This document shows, one piece after another, positions 27,165 to 35,316 of a DNA stretch of 64,000 bases. Below the pieces are notes generated by a model. The model saw nothing but the letters and a program-made list of their open reading frames with translations. It was not told the origin of the DNA and did no database searches. This DNA is from CAZCTC01 sp964501335 (GTDB taxonomy: Bacteria > Chloroflexota > Anaerolineae > B4-G1 > SLSP01), in the NCBI GenBank assembly GCA_964501335.1, contig CAZCTC010000001.1, positions 62,001 to 126,000 on the forward strand, in the 5' to 3' direction. Numbering within the stretch: position 1 is the first letter of the stretch; each line of letters begins with the position of its first letter. The translations under genes were made by a program, and so were the position numbers.

Positions 27165-27601
27165 CACGATTTCTCCTCCATTAACGGCAGCGAAAATTCC
27201 AACCGCTGCAACCGCTCCAATCCCCGCACATGATATTCCATCACCAGGTTCAACCGGGTGGGATCCCCGGCATCGACATCGGCATCCAACCGTTCGATCT
27301 CAGCCCTCGGTTCCCAACGTCCCACCGCCTGCCGCACATAATGGATCGCCAGCCCCGCGGTCGTCTCATCGTTCGGCGAAAAAATCAACCGGTAGAGATG
27401 GCACCCATATTCCGGCCGCATCACCCGCTCTCCCGGCCGCGTCGATAAGAGCAGTTGGATGGACTGCCGGACCGCCTCATAATCCTCCACCAGTGCCAGT
27501 CGCCCCTCCCTGAACTGCAAACCGGTTTCCGAACTCGATTCCATGTCGGGATGCACAAACCGCCAGGCGCGATAATGAATTCCGTAAGGCAACTCGTTCA
27601 T
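27164..27601 (-). CDS. gp25/GPW-type baseplate wedge protein (Afp9-like)
   Basis: 145 residues; ATG overlapping the preceding stop as ATGA. It carries the gp25 signature LLSTRPGERVMRPEYGC, then LIFSPNDETTAGLAIHYVRQAVGRWEPR. gp25 starts sheath polymerisation at the baseplate. Length and position, directly upstream of baseplate J, are standard for eCIS and T6SS (TssE) loci. Confidence 0.88.
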   Translation of the reverse strand: MNELPYGIHYRAWRFVHPDMESSSETGLQFREGRLALVEDYEAVRQSIQLLLSTRPGERVMRPEYGCHLYRLIFSPNDETTAGLAIHYVRQAVGRWEPRAEIERLDADVDAGDPTRLNLVMEYHVRGLERLQRLEFSLPLMEEKS

Positions 27602-27945
27602 GAGGCCACCGATACCAGATCCTGCCCCGGGCTGACCACTTTATAATTCACCACACTGGGGGGCGTCCCGTCGGTCAATCCAGTCAGATTGTCGAGACAG
27701 ACAGCATTGCCGTCGATAAAAAGCAGATCCGAATGGCCCGCACTGACCGATACCGTCGCCGTACACGGCTTAACCGTGGTCCCGATGTTGGGACAGCCCA
27801 CAATAACCGCCGGCACAGGAAAAGGATAGGGAGCCGCCAGAACCGGAATACCTGTAATATAGACCAGCGTTTGGGTAGGAACGGGAGTGACCACCCCGGT
27901 CAAATGATCGCACACGACCATCGCCGTCATCGTCAATACTTTCAT
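27598..27945 (-). CDS. PAAR-like spike-tip protein
   Basis: 115 residues, glycine/proline/valine-rich beta repeats with four cysteines (MVVCDHLTG, VGCPNIG, VKPCTAT, AVCLDN) and no long helix. It lies between the VgrG-like and gp25 genes, where Afp10/PAAR tips are found. The sequence resembles PAAR-like proteins that cap the spike and may coordinate a metal, but the family assignment rests mostly on position and composition. Confidence 0.65.
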   Translation of the reverse strand: MKVLTMTAMVVCDHLTGVVTPVPTQTLVYITGIPVLAAPYPFPVPAVIVGCPNIGTTVKPCTATVSVSAGHSDLLFIDGNAVCLDNLTGLTDGTPPSVVNYKVVSPGQDLVSVAS

Positions 27946-27948
27946 GGC

Positions 27949-29430
27949 TTACCCCTTCTTGAAATCGATACGACTGCCGGAGATTTCGATATTCTGACCG
28001 GGCGCTTCCAGCAGCAACTTGACCGCCGCATGGAGCGTCACCTGCTGCGGACCCAATTCCAGATAACTCCCCTGGCCGTTCTGGATCTTCAGGCTCTGCT
28101 GCGCATCGTCGAGCCGAATCTGGATTCCGCCGGGAGTGCAGAGCGTATAGATCTGTACCTGACCGCCCACTACGCCACATTCCGGCGGCCCCTGCATCCC
28201 ATACAATCCGCCCAGCACAATCCCGCATCCCGGATCGGCCTGCAACAGACAGACCAGAATATGGTCCTGCACATTGGGCAACGCCGTCAGCCCCTTGTTC
28301 GACCCGGCGCCCGGACTCAAAACCTGCATCCAGCCCGTCTCCACATGGCCGTAGGCCGGCAGGACCGCCCGCACCCGGCCCAACCGCTCCGGATCGTCCA
28401 CCGCCGTCACCACCCCCAACGTAAATCGATCACCACCGCCGGCCGCTTCCCGCGGCGCCGGCGGGACACTCGACAGCTCGACCAGATAGCCGCTCCGCCC
28501 GTCGATCGTATGGTTCACCGCCGTCAATAAATAACGCCCCGCCAGCGGCTCCGCCACCCCCACCACCTGCACCACACTTCCCGGAGCCAGCTCCGGATTG
28601 CCGTCCGCCACCCCGCGAAAGGTCAACACATTGGCCCGCCGGCGCCCCAGCTCCGCCTGCGCCAGCGCCTGCGCATGGGGATTATCCTGCACCGCCGCAT
28701 TCAACAATGTATAAGTACCCGCTCCCCCCGCCGCACTCTGTCCCGTAAAGCTCTCTGCCTGTTGAGGATTCCAGCCTTCCGCGACCACCGTCCCGGTCTC
28801 CGACTCCCCATTGATTTCAAAGCGCGCCTCCAACAATCCCAGTCCCGGTTCCAGCGCCATTGTCGGCCCAATTCCGTTCCAATCGCACAGATAAAGCGTG
28901 CCGCCACGCAATATCCAATACAACCCTTCCTGTTCCGCCAGCGCCGTCAGAAAATCCAGATCCGACGGCTGCGAATTGATAATCCGCTGCCAGATCTGAC
29001 CGCCGGAGCCGCCTTGCACGGCAATCCGCAAATCCCCGGTCAATTCAGCCGCCAGCTCCGCCAGCTTGATCTGCACATAAGGCCGCACCGACTGCCGTCG
29101 ACGCAGCTTCTGCATGGAATCAAAAGCGCGCACCCGGATTTCCTGCCCATGCGCTGCACCGTAAACACATTCAATCCCCGCAATCTCCCCGACAAAAAGC
29201 AACCGCGAGCTGTCGTCAATCGCCAGTTGCAGCGGACTTCCCGGCTTGAAACTGGACAGCAAATAAGAATACAAATGGCTGGGAGGGGCCAGAAAAACCA
29301 GCTCACACAACGTCGGCAAAGAAAGACGTTGCTGCACCCGCACCTCACTCAAAGCATGGACCACCGGTTCGCCCAGAGTCGTCCCGTTCACCGTCAAATA
29401 GAGCTGCGGCAAAAAACGGGTCCTAACCAT
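27949..29430 (-). CDS. VgrG-like spike protein (Afp8-like; gpD plus gp5 OB-fold)
   Basis: 493 residues from the ATG at 29430; an upstream TTG at 29445 is less likely. The N-terminal two thirds resemble phage late-control protein D/gp27 (RLSLPTLCELVFLAPPSHLY, VRAFDSMQKLRRRQS, FLTALAEQEGLYWILRGG). It is followed by a gp5 OB-fold with GVVTAVDDPERLGRVRAVLP and GWMQVLSPGAG, then a beta-helical C-terminus (QIRLDDAQQSLKIQNGQGSYLEL). It forms the trimeric central spike. The start overlaps the LysM gene end by eight bases. No effector domain is fused to its C-terminus. Confidence 0.88.
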   Translation of the reverse strand: MVRTRFLPQLYLTVNGTTLGEPVVHALSEVRVQQRLSLPTLCELVFLAPPSHLYSYLLSSFKPGSPLQLAIDDSSRLLFVGEIAGIECVYGAAHGQEIRVRAFDSMQKLRRRQSVRPYVQIKLAELAAELTGDLRIAVQGGSGGQIWQRIINSQPSDLDFLTALAEQEGLYWILRGGTLYLCDWNGIGPTMALEPGLGLLEARFEINGESETGTVVAEGWNPQQAESFTGQSAAGGAGTYTLLNAAVQDNPHAQALAQAELGRRRANVLTFRGVADGNPELAPGSVVQVVGVAEPLAGRYLLTAVNHTIDGRSGYLVELSSVPPAPREAAGGGDRFTLGVVTAVDDPERLGRVRAVLPAYGHVETGWMQVLSPGAGSNKGLTALPNVQDHILVCLLQADPGCGIVLGGLYGMQGPPECGVVGGQVQIYTLCTPGGIQIRLDDAQQSLKIQNGQGSYLELGPQQVTLHAAVKLLLEAPGQNIEISGSRIDFKKG

Positions 29431-30190
29431 GGAGCCGCCTCGCAAACTTACGCAGCGGCATCACCAGAGTCTGGCCCACATACAACCGCCGGGGATCGAG
29501 AATCCGATTGGCCAGCGCAATCAACGGCCAGTACAACGAGCTGCCGTAATATCGAAAAGCAATCTGATCCAACCGCTCACCCGCCGCCACCACATGGACC
29601 ACCGGAATCCCCGCCGTCCCCCCGCTCCCCTCCTCCGCCGCCGTCCCCGAAACGCCCCCGCTGCCGGCATTCGCCCCGGCCCGCATCGCCGCCGAAGGCG
29701 GCGGGACCGGCACCCCGCCCAACGACCGCTCATCCACCCGCACAAGACGCATCCGCAGCCAGGAACGCTGCGCCGCCCCCGCCGCCGTGAACTGCTCCAA
29801 TCGTTCCGCCAGTGCCGTCACCACCCCCGGAATATTCCAGGACTTTCCCCAAATAAACCGGACCAGCGGCAAATGTCCCCCATAATCCTGGCCGTTCGCC
29901 TCCAGATTTTCCGTCAACGCCCACAACGGCCCCGTCAACAGCCGCACATCGTCCGCCTGGATCGAAGAACCGGCAAACTGAATATCGAACAACAAATCCA
30001 GCTCCAGCTCCGTCCGGCCGCCCCCCGTGTACAGCAAAGGATCGTCGTTTGTCCCCACACCGGTCAACTGCCCCGCATTGGAACGTCGCAGTTGAACCCC
30101 GGCAGAACGTCGCATCACCAGACTCTCCGGATTCAACATACAGCGCAGACGCTCTTGCGTCTCTTCGATCAAAAAGGTGACTTTTTCCAT
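29423..30190 (-). CDS. LysM-containing baseplate hub protein (Afp7-like)
   Basis: 255 residues. A beta-rich N-domain (PESLVMRRSAGVQLRRS, TELELDLLFDI) is followed by a Ser/Gly/Ala linker and a C-terminal LysM domain (VVAAGERLDQIAFRYYGSSLYWPLIALAN and RRLYVGQTLVMP). This is the Afp7/gp53-like layout that glues the inner tube to the VgrG spike in eCIS. It overlaps the preceding gene by about 22 bases. Confidence 0.85.
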   Translation of the reverse strand: MEKVTFLIEETQERLRCMLNPESLVMRRSAGVQLRRSNAGQLTGVGTNDDPLLYTGGGRTELELDLLFDIQFAGSSIQADDVRLLTGPLWALTENLEANGQDYGGHLPLVRFIWGKSWNIPGVVTALAERLEQFTAAGAAQRSWLRMRLVRVDERSLGGVPVPPPSAAMRAGANAGSGGVSGTAAEEGSGGTAGIPVVHVVAAGERLDQIAFRYYGSSLYWPLIALANRILDPRRLYVGQTLVMPLRKFARRLHG

Positions 30191-32198
30191 AAGATACCCC
30201 GTTGCTGGCGTTCCAAAGCCTCATAACGTTCCTGAGCCTGTCGGGCCTCACCGTCCGCATCCTCCGACTCCGGTCCCTCTTCAATCACAGAATCGGGCAA
30301 ATCCGGCCACAATTTATTCAGGTTTTCGCGCACTTCAGAAAGTGCGCGAAAACCCGCGCTTTTTCTCTCTCCAATTTCCCCGGTCAATTGTATAGATTGA
30401 GGATTATTCTCTTCTCTCTCTTCTCTGTGTCTATTTTCAATATCTTCGATCGGCGGTGAATTCTCTTCCCCGGCAGGCCCTCTTAAGCCCTGAAAGGGCG
30501 TTTTAAGGTAGCCTGGGGTTTCAACCCCAGGAGATCTTTCATGGACGCCTTTTTTTCCCCCGGTTTCCTCAACCAGTTGCACAAATTGAGAACTCTTCTC
30601 TCCTCCCTCTTCTCCGCGTCCTCCGCGCCTCAGCGGTGAATTCTCTTCTCCCCCGCGCCTATTTTCAATATCTTCGATCAGCAGTGAATCTTCTTCTCCC
30701 GCAGGCCCTCTTAAGCCCTGAAAGGGCGTCTTAAGGTAGCCTGGGGTTTCAACCCNNNNNNNNNNNNNNNNNNNNNNNNNNNNNNNNNNNNNNNNNNNNN
30801 NNNNNNNNNNNNNNNNNNNNNNNNNNNNNNNNNNNNNNNNNNNNNNNNNNNNNNNGTCTTAAGGTAGCCTGGGGTTTCAACCCCAGGAAATCTTTCATGG
30901 ACGCCTTTTTTCCCCCCGGTTTCCCCAACCAGTTGCCCAAATTGAGGATTCTTCTCTTCTCCCTCTTCTCTGTGTTCTCTGGGTCTATTTTCAATATCTT
31001 CGATCTGCGGTGAATTCTCTTCTCCTCCACGCCTCAGCGGTGAATCCTCTTCCCCCCCGGCAGGCCCTCTTAAGCCCTGAAAGGGCGTCTTAAGGTAGCC
31101 TGGGGTTTCAACCCCAGGAAATCTTTCATGGACGCCTTTTTCTCCCCCGGCCTCCCCAACCAGTTGCACAGATTGAGAACTCTTCTCTCCTCCCTCTTCT
31201 CCGCGTCCTCTGTGTCTATTTTCAATATCTTCGATCGGCGGTGAATCCTCTTCCCCCCCGGCAGGCCCTCTTAAGCCCTGAAAGGGCGTCTTAAGATAGC
31301 CTGGGGTTGCAACCCCAGGAAATCTTTCATGGATGGTTTCGCGCACTTCAGAAAGTGCGCGAAACCGTACGCCTTTTTTTCCTCCGGTTTCCCCAACCAT
31401 TTGCACAGATTGAGAATTATTCTCCTCTCCCTCTTCTCTGTGCTCTCTGGGCCTTTTTTCAATATCTTCGACCTGCGGTGAATCCTCTTCTCCCTCGCAT
31501 CTCGACGGTGAATCTTCCTTCTCCCCCGTCCGCACAGGAACGAAAAAGAGAGGTTTTTTGTTCAGGTTTTCGCGCACTTCAGAAAGTGCGCGAAAACCTG
31601 CGCCTTCTTTTTCCCCAACTTCCCCGGCCGAATACACAAATTGAAGATTCTTCTCTTCTCTGCGCCCTCCGCGCCTATTTTCAATATCTTCGATCTGCGG
31701 TGAATCCTCTTCCCCCCAGGCAGGCCCTCTTAAGCCCTGAAAGAGCGTCTTAAGGTAGCCTGGGGTTTCAACCCCAGGAGATCTTTCATGGATGGTTTCG
31801 CGCACTTCAGAAAGTGCGCGAAACCATACGCCTTTTTTTCCCCCGGTTTCCTCAACCAGTTGCCCAAATTGAGGATTCTTCTTCTCCTCCCCCTCTTCTC
31901 TGTGTCCTCTGTGTCTCGGCGGTGAATTCTCTTCTCCCCCCACCCGGAAAGTCCGAAACTCCACCCCTTGCGGCGCCTGACTTTGAACGTAAGCCAGCCA
32001 GTGCGCCGGCGGCCCCTGGCGTCGTACCAGCTTCAACCAATGCTCCGGCACCCCGCCCGGCATCGTCACCGGCAACTCCGGCTGCGGCGGCAATTCCTTC
32101 ACCACCGACCGACCCCGCAACGCCTCCGCGCAACGCAACAACCAGCGCGCCAGCCGCGTCAACAGATCGGCCAGGAACTCCCGCCATCTCTGAATCAT
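30169..32198 (-). CDS. eCIS-locus protein expanded by in-frame intergenic repeats (contains the scaffold gap)
   Basis: The ATG at 32198 follows AGAGGA by seven bases. Residues 1-90 are ordinary protein (WREFLADLLTRLARWLLRC and PEHWLKLVRRQGPPAHWLAYV). The C-terminus is also ordinary (RYEALERQQRGILWKKSPF). Between them are at least eight cassettes that translate to IEDIENR, HREEGEE, QLVGETGGKKG, FRALSEVRE and PGVETPGYLKTPFQGLRG. At the DNA level these are the hairpin family, the GCCCTGAAAGGGC/CCCCAGG REP and the CTCTGTG repeat. The frame stays open on both sides of the 100-N gap: I read 30583-30755 codon by codon without a stop. The true gap must be 2 modulo 3 bases to keep the frame. It lies between the tube and LysM genes. 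Function unknown; the middle is expected to be charged and disordered. Confidence 0.65.
30321..30354. repeat. Hairpin family copy inside a coding region: 15-bp arms, loop CAGA
   Basis: Perfect inverted repeat (GGTTTTCGCGCACTT arm). Translated on the minus strand as FRALSEVRE within the repeat-expanded gene. Confidence 0.85.
30756..30855. other. Scaffold gap of 100 N
   Basis: Exactly 100 N, the usual placeholder for a gap of unknown size. It lies inside the repeat array, which is the probable cause of the assembly break. Confidence 0.98.
31335..31366. repeat. Hairpin family copy inside a coding region: 14-bp arms
   Basis: Perfect inverted repeat GGTTTCGCGCACTT with loop CAGA, in the repeat-expanded gene. 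Confidence 0.8.
31563..31600. repeat. Hairpin family copy inside a coding region: 17-bp arms
   Basis: Perfect inverted repeat (CAGGTTTTCGCGCACTT arm) with loop CAGA, in the repeat-expanded gene. Confidence 0.8.
31792..31827. repeat. Hairpin family copy inside a coding region: 16-bp arms
   Basis: Perfect inverted repeat (ATGGTTTCGCGCACTT arm) with loop CAGA, in the repeat-expanded gene. Confidence 0.8.
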
Positions 32199-32211
32199 CG
32201 CCACATCCTCT

Positions 32212-32673
32212 TTACGGACGCTTCAACGATTCAAAAACCAGCGTCAACGACTCCACCGCAATCTCATGGCTCAGCGCATTCAGCCCCGCCCCCCGCCATT
32301 CGCTGGGCCAGGCATCGATCAACTCCCAGCGCATCACCTCCGTCACCCCATCGTTATCGATCAGCACAATCGAAACATTCTTGCGCTGCACCTTCCCCGC
32401 CACCGCCCCCATCAACCAATCCCACAACTCCTTGGAGCTGGTCAGACCGTAGCGCAACGTCACATCGGCATATTCCACCGGACCCGGAATGCGGCGTACC
32501 ACCTGATTGTTGCCGCCTTCTCGATAACGGATCGCTTCCACCTTAATACCCAACCCGGAGCATTCCGTAAAATGCCCCTGCGTCACGCCCTGAATATCGA
32601 GCTTGAAATTATAGGCGCGATAGGGATCGGTATTGCCAACCGGACTGGTACTGGCTGCGGCACCCTCAGGCAT
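32212..32673 (-). CDS. Inner tube protein (Afp1/gp19-like)
   Basis: 153 residues from the ATG at 32673; AAGGAGGT lies five bases upstream, so the GTG at 32676 is too close. It shows the tail-tube (Hcp/gp19) pattern: YRAYNFKLDIQGVTQGHFTECSGL, then IPGPVEYADVTLRYGLTSSKELWDW and a closing SHEIAVESLTLVFESL. It polymerises into the hexameric inner tube that carries cargo. Only one tube gene is present in the window, whereas Afp has two. The ATG overlaps the sheath stop (TGATG), so tube and sheath are made together. Confidence 0.9.
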   Translation of the reverse strand: MPEGAAASTSPVGNTDPYRAYNFKLDIQGVTQGHFTECSGLGIKVEAIRYREGGNNQVVRRIPGPVEYADVTLRYGLTSSKELWDWLMGAVAGKVQRKNVSIVLIDNDGVTEVMRWELIDAWPSEWRGAGLNALSHEIAVESLTLVFESLKRP

Positions 32674-33812
32674 CACGCACCTCCTTCATTTTTTTGCGCG
32701 CCCGCGCTGCTCTGGCTGATCTGGAAAATCACAAACTCCGCCGGCTTGACCGGGGCAATGCCGATCACCGTCGTCACCTTTCCCATATCGATCTCACTCT
32801 GCGGATTGGTCTCATCATCGCACTTCACAAAGAAAGCCTCCTCCGGCGTCCGACCCATCAACGCCCCATCGCGCCACAAACTGGTCAAAAAAGCCCCCAC
32901 ATCCCGTCGGATCGCCCGCCACAACGCCGGCGTATTGGGCTCAAACACAATCCAGCGCGTGCTCTTGGCAATCGATTCCTCGATCATATTGAAAAGCCGT
33001 CGCACATTGAGATAACGCCACTCACTGCTCGCGCCGGCCAGCGTCCGGGCTCCCCAGACGTGAATTCCCTCTGGCGTGAACAGCCGGATACAGTTCACAC
33101 AGTTGTCGTTCAACAGCCCGACCTCAGTCTGCGTAAAGCGATAGTTCACATCCAGCGCCCCGCGCACAATCTCATTGGCCGGCGCCTTGTGCACCCCTCG
33201 CGTGGCATCCGTCCGGGCCCAAATCCCCGCCACATGCGCCGACGGCCCGACCTCCATCACCTGCCCCGAAAAAGGATCGGAAACTTTAATCCAGGGGAAA
33301 TAAACCGCCCCATACAAACTCTCCCGGGGACGCAAATCCGTATAGATCGCCTTCAGATCGGTAACATTCTGCCCGTCCAGAATCGCCACTCGATCTTTCA
33401 ACAATTCGCAATGGACAAGCAACTTGTCATAATCCTCTTTATCGGTGTACCCGGGAGCCGCCACGATGGCAATATCATCGTATTGAGCCAGCCGCCCGAA
33501 ACTGGGGATCTGCCCCTCCGCCGGCAACTTCTCCCGTCCCCCCGGGCCTACATTGACCACGTAGCAGCGGCTCCCCCCATTCAAGAAAAAGCCCCAGACC
33601 CCCGACGACAGCGGAGTTCCCTGTTTGGCCCCTTCGGCAAACTTCCCCACAAATTCCGTCCAGTTATTGACGGCCACCACCTCCCCGATTCTGGCTTCAG
33701 CGTTGGGAGCCACCCCGACAAAAGCCGCGGTACTGGTCCCCACCGCCTGAATTGGACGGGCGCCCCCAGATTTCTCCTCGATATACACATCCGGCGCATG
33801 GTAAACAGGCAT
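32673..33812 (-). CDS. Contractile tail sheath protein (Afp2-like)
   Basis: 379 residues from the ATG at 33812, preceded by AAAGGAGAG; the longer upstream frame runs through a hairpin repeat and is rejected. Sheath signatures: MPVYHAPDVYIEEKSGGARP at the N-terminus (it sits against the tube), AVGTSTAAFVGVAP, WGARTLAG near residue 280, and a C-terminal half with WRAIRRDVGAFLTSLWRDGAL and VKPAEFVIFQISQ. It forms the contractile outer tube. It is at the short end for eCIS sheaths. It is the only sheath in the window; many eCIS encode two or three. The transcript may start after the terminator-like hairpin at 33932. Confidence 0.92.
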   Translation of the reverse strand: MPVYHAPDVYIEEKSGGARPIQAVGTSTAAFVGVAPNAEARIGEVVAVNNWTEFVGKFAEGAKQGTPLSSGVWGFFLNGGSRCYVVNVGPGGREKLPAEGQIPSFGRLAQYDDIAIVAAPGYTDKEDYDKLLVHCELLKDRVAILDGQNVTDLKAIYTDLRPRESLYGAVYFPWIKVSDPFSGQVMEVGPSAHVAGIWARTDATRGVHKAPANEIVRGALDVNYRFTQTEVGLLNDNCVNCIRLFTPEGIHVWGARTLAGASSEWRYLNVRRLFNMIEESIAKSTRWIVFEPNTPALWRAIRRDVGAFLTSLWRDGALMGRTPEEAFFVKCDDETNPQSEIDMGKVTTVIGIAPVKPAEFVIFQISQSSAGAQKNEGGA

Positions 33813-33931
33813 GGAATCTCTCCTTTCTATGAACGCTTCTGCTGGTGTCTTTCCGCCCCTTGGCAAAACGCAAAAGACAAACTGCATCCCCCAAAAATAA
33901 CGACCTGTGCGGTTAGTCTGGGAAAAAAGCC

Positions 33932-33962
33932 CGTATGTTCGCGCTGACAGTGCGAACATACG
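33932..33962 (-). terminator. Terminator-like hairpin between the cap and sheath genes (hairpin family copy)
   Basis: 15-bp arms (CGTATGTTCGCGCTG) with one G-U-type change. On the minus strand it is followed by GGGC and six T. It lies in the 245-base gap between the DUF4255 and sheath genes, so it could lower or end read-through there. Confidence 0.5.
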
Positions 33963-34057
33963 AACAAAAAACTCTCTCTGCCTGCTTCGCACCGCGCGTC
34001 GCTTTTTACCTGAAAAGCACCTGTTGCGAGACGCTAAAACAGGCCGCACACATGGAA

Positions 34058-34735
34058 CTAATTCACCCGAATCGTAACCATCGACTCCGGCTCAGTGGGC
34101 CGCACCACATTGACCTCAATCGATTGCGACGGAGTCCTGACCCGCAACCGCCGGGGCGACTGGAGATTCAGCGGCAAATCCCGCAATTGAAACCGCCCTT
34201 CCGAATCGGTCCGGGTCACCGCCTGCAACGCCGGATACTCCACCTCGGCATTGACCACCGGCTGACCGGCACCATCCAGCACCACCCCATGCAGGTAAAT
34301 AAACGAAACCACATCCGAACGCACCGTCCGCACCACCGGCACAACCGGTTCGGGACGTTCCAGACGGAAAGGAACCTTCAGTACAACCGCCGGCTGCGGG
34401 GGGACCGCCAGACCGGCCCAAAATTGAGGAGGAATAGGGGAAAAGTCGACTTCCAAACCGGGACACCCCGGACTCTCCATCGCCAGGAGCACAATCTCTC
34501 CCAGCAAACGGTGGGCCTCTTCGGGACTCTCCGCCCACGTCGTAACCAGGTAACGGAGCGCAAATTGCAACGGCGCACGATGCATCCCGCTCAACGGCGG
34601 CAGCGCCGCCAGCTCCAACAGATAAAGCGTCACTCCCTGCTTCTGAGTCGCTTTCGTCGGCACTGCCAATGAAACCGCAACCCCCACTTTATTCTGAATC
34701 CAATCCCGAAGCTGGCGATCGATCTGGTCGAGCAT
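34058..34735 (-). CDS. DUF4255-family eCIS cap/terminator protein (Pvc16-like) with carboxypeptidase-regulatory-like tail
   Basis: 225 residues from the ATG at 34735 (upstream residues of the longer frame look non-coding). The N-terminal part has MLDQIDRQLRDWIQ and LYLLELAALPPLSGMHRAPLQFALRYLVTTWAESPEEAHRLLGE, the pattern of DUF4255 proteins that cap the distal end of eCIS particles. From about residue 145 it has SFIYLHGVVLDGAGQPVVNA followed by YPALQAVTRTDSEGRFQLRDL, a carboxypeptidase-regulatory-like Ig fold often appended to this family. Position ahead of the sheath is typical. Confidence 0.82.
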   Translation of the reverse strand: MLDQIDRQLRDWIQNKVGVAVSLAVPTKATQKQGVTLYLLELAALPPLSGMHRAPLQFALRYLVTTWAESPEEAHRLLGEIVLLAMESPGCPGLEVDFSPIPPQFWAGLAVPPQPAVVLKVPFRLERPEPVVPVVRTVRSDVVSFIYLHGVVLDGAGQPVVNAEVEYPALQAVTRTDSEGRFQLRDLPLNLQSPRRLRVRTPSQSIEVNVVRPTEPESMVTIRVN

Positions 34736-34828
34736 ATGGGTTCTCCATTGCAACGCAAATTCAACAACAACTACATCCCAACACACTCCCTACCTGAAAA
34801 AACAACTGTCGTAAAAACTTGAGCCGGC

Positions 34829-35296
34829 TTACTCTTCTTCTCTATGTACAAAATACAAAATGTAATCCTTCTTCTGAGGAAGGTCTTTCTCATCATCCCA
34901 TTTAATATTTCCCTTGGACTCGGCACACCCATAGACCGCATGCCACTCGATCTCTTCATCCAACTTCTTATCCGTCAGCAAAACGGTCGGATCATCCTTC
35001 TTTTTTACTGTTTCCAGCGCTTTCTTACTCACTGCATCGGAGAACACAATGATCAATTCCGTCTCCCGCTTGATCTTTTCGATCACCTTCTCAAATTCTT
35101 CTTTGCCCTCGCAGGCCCCGCCAAATTTGAATTTATATTTTTTCGCCAGGAGAATCACCGCATTTCCGCTGTCGGCATCATAGCCGGCCTCATTAACGAG
35201 CTTTCCCATATCCTCAGGAGATACTTTGGGTTTAGCAGCGTGAAATGCCCGATAAATACAACGCTCTTTCTTTTTCAAATCATCATAAGTTTTCAA
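34829..35296 (-). CDS. Lys/Glu-rich hypothetical protein, AT-rich gene in the eCIS locus
   Basis: About 155 residues if the TTG at 35296 is the start; AAAAGGAGAAG lies ahead of it, but the start is uncertain (in-frame GTGs at 35305 and 35344). Not recognised. The protein is highly charged (KKKERC, KEEFEKVIEKIKRETE, KKALETVKKKDDP) with alternating strand and helix predictions by eye, ending YILYFVHREEE. Codon use is clearly more A/T-rich than any neighbour, which suggests a recent import. Placed between an M23 peptidase and the cap gene, it could be cargo, immunity or a regulator; nothing in the sequence decides. Confidence 0.7.
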   Translation of the reverse strand: MKTYDDLKKKERCIYRAFHAAKPKVSPEDMGKLVNEAGYDADSGNAVILLAKKYKFKFGGACEGKEEFEKVIEKIKRETELIIVFSDAVSKKALETVKKKDDPTVLLTDKKLDEEIEWHAVYGCAESKGNIKWDDEKDLPQKKDYILYFVHREEE

Positions 35297-35316
35297 CAGA
35301 ACCACTTCTCCTTTTT

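Larger units (their letters stand above)
30477..31790. repeat. Array of GCCCTGAAAGGGC / CCTGGGGTTTCAACCCCAGG REP units
   Basis: Units with two small palindromes (GCCCTGAAAGGGC, then CCTGGGGTTTCAACCCCAGG) recur at about 30483, 30714, 30856 (after the gap), 31074, 31274 and 31734, all in one orientation and all in the same minus-strand reading frame. A degenerate stand-alone copy lies at about 40312-40368 between genes. Spacing is irregular, so this is not a CRISPR array. Confidence 0.8.

Noticed and set aside
30477..31790. Possible CRISPR array
   Set aside because: Repeat units are mosaics of three families with irregular spacing, and the material between them is also repetitive; there are no unique spacers and no cas genes.
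33813..34049. N-terminal extension of the sheath gene
   Set aside because: The in-frame extension crosses a hairpin repeat, and the ATG at 33812 has a good ribosome site and begins with the conserved sheath N-terminus.
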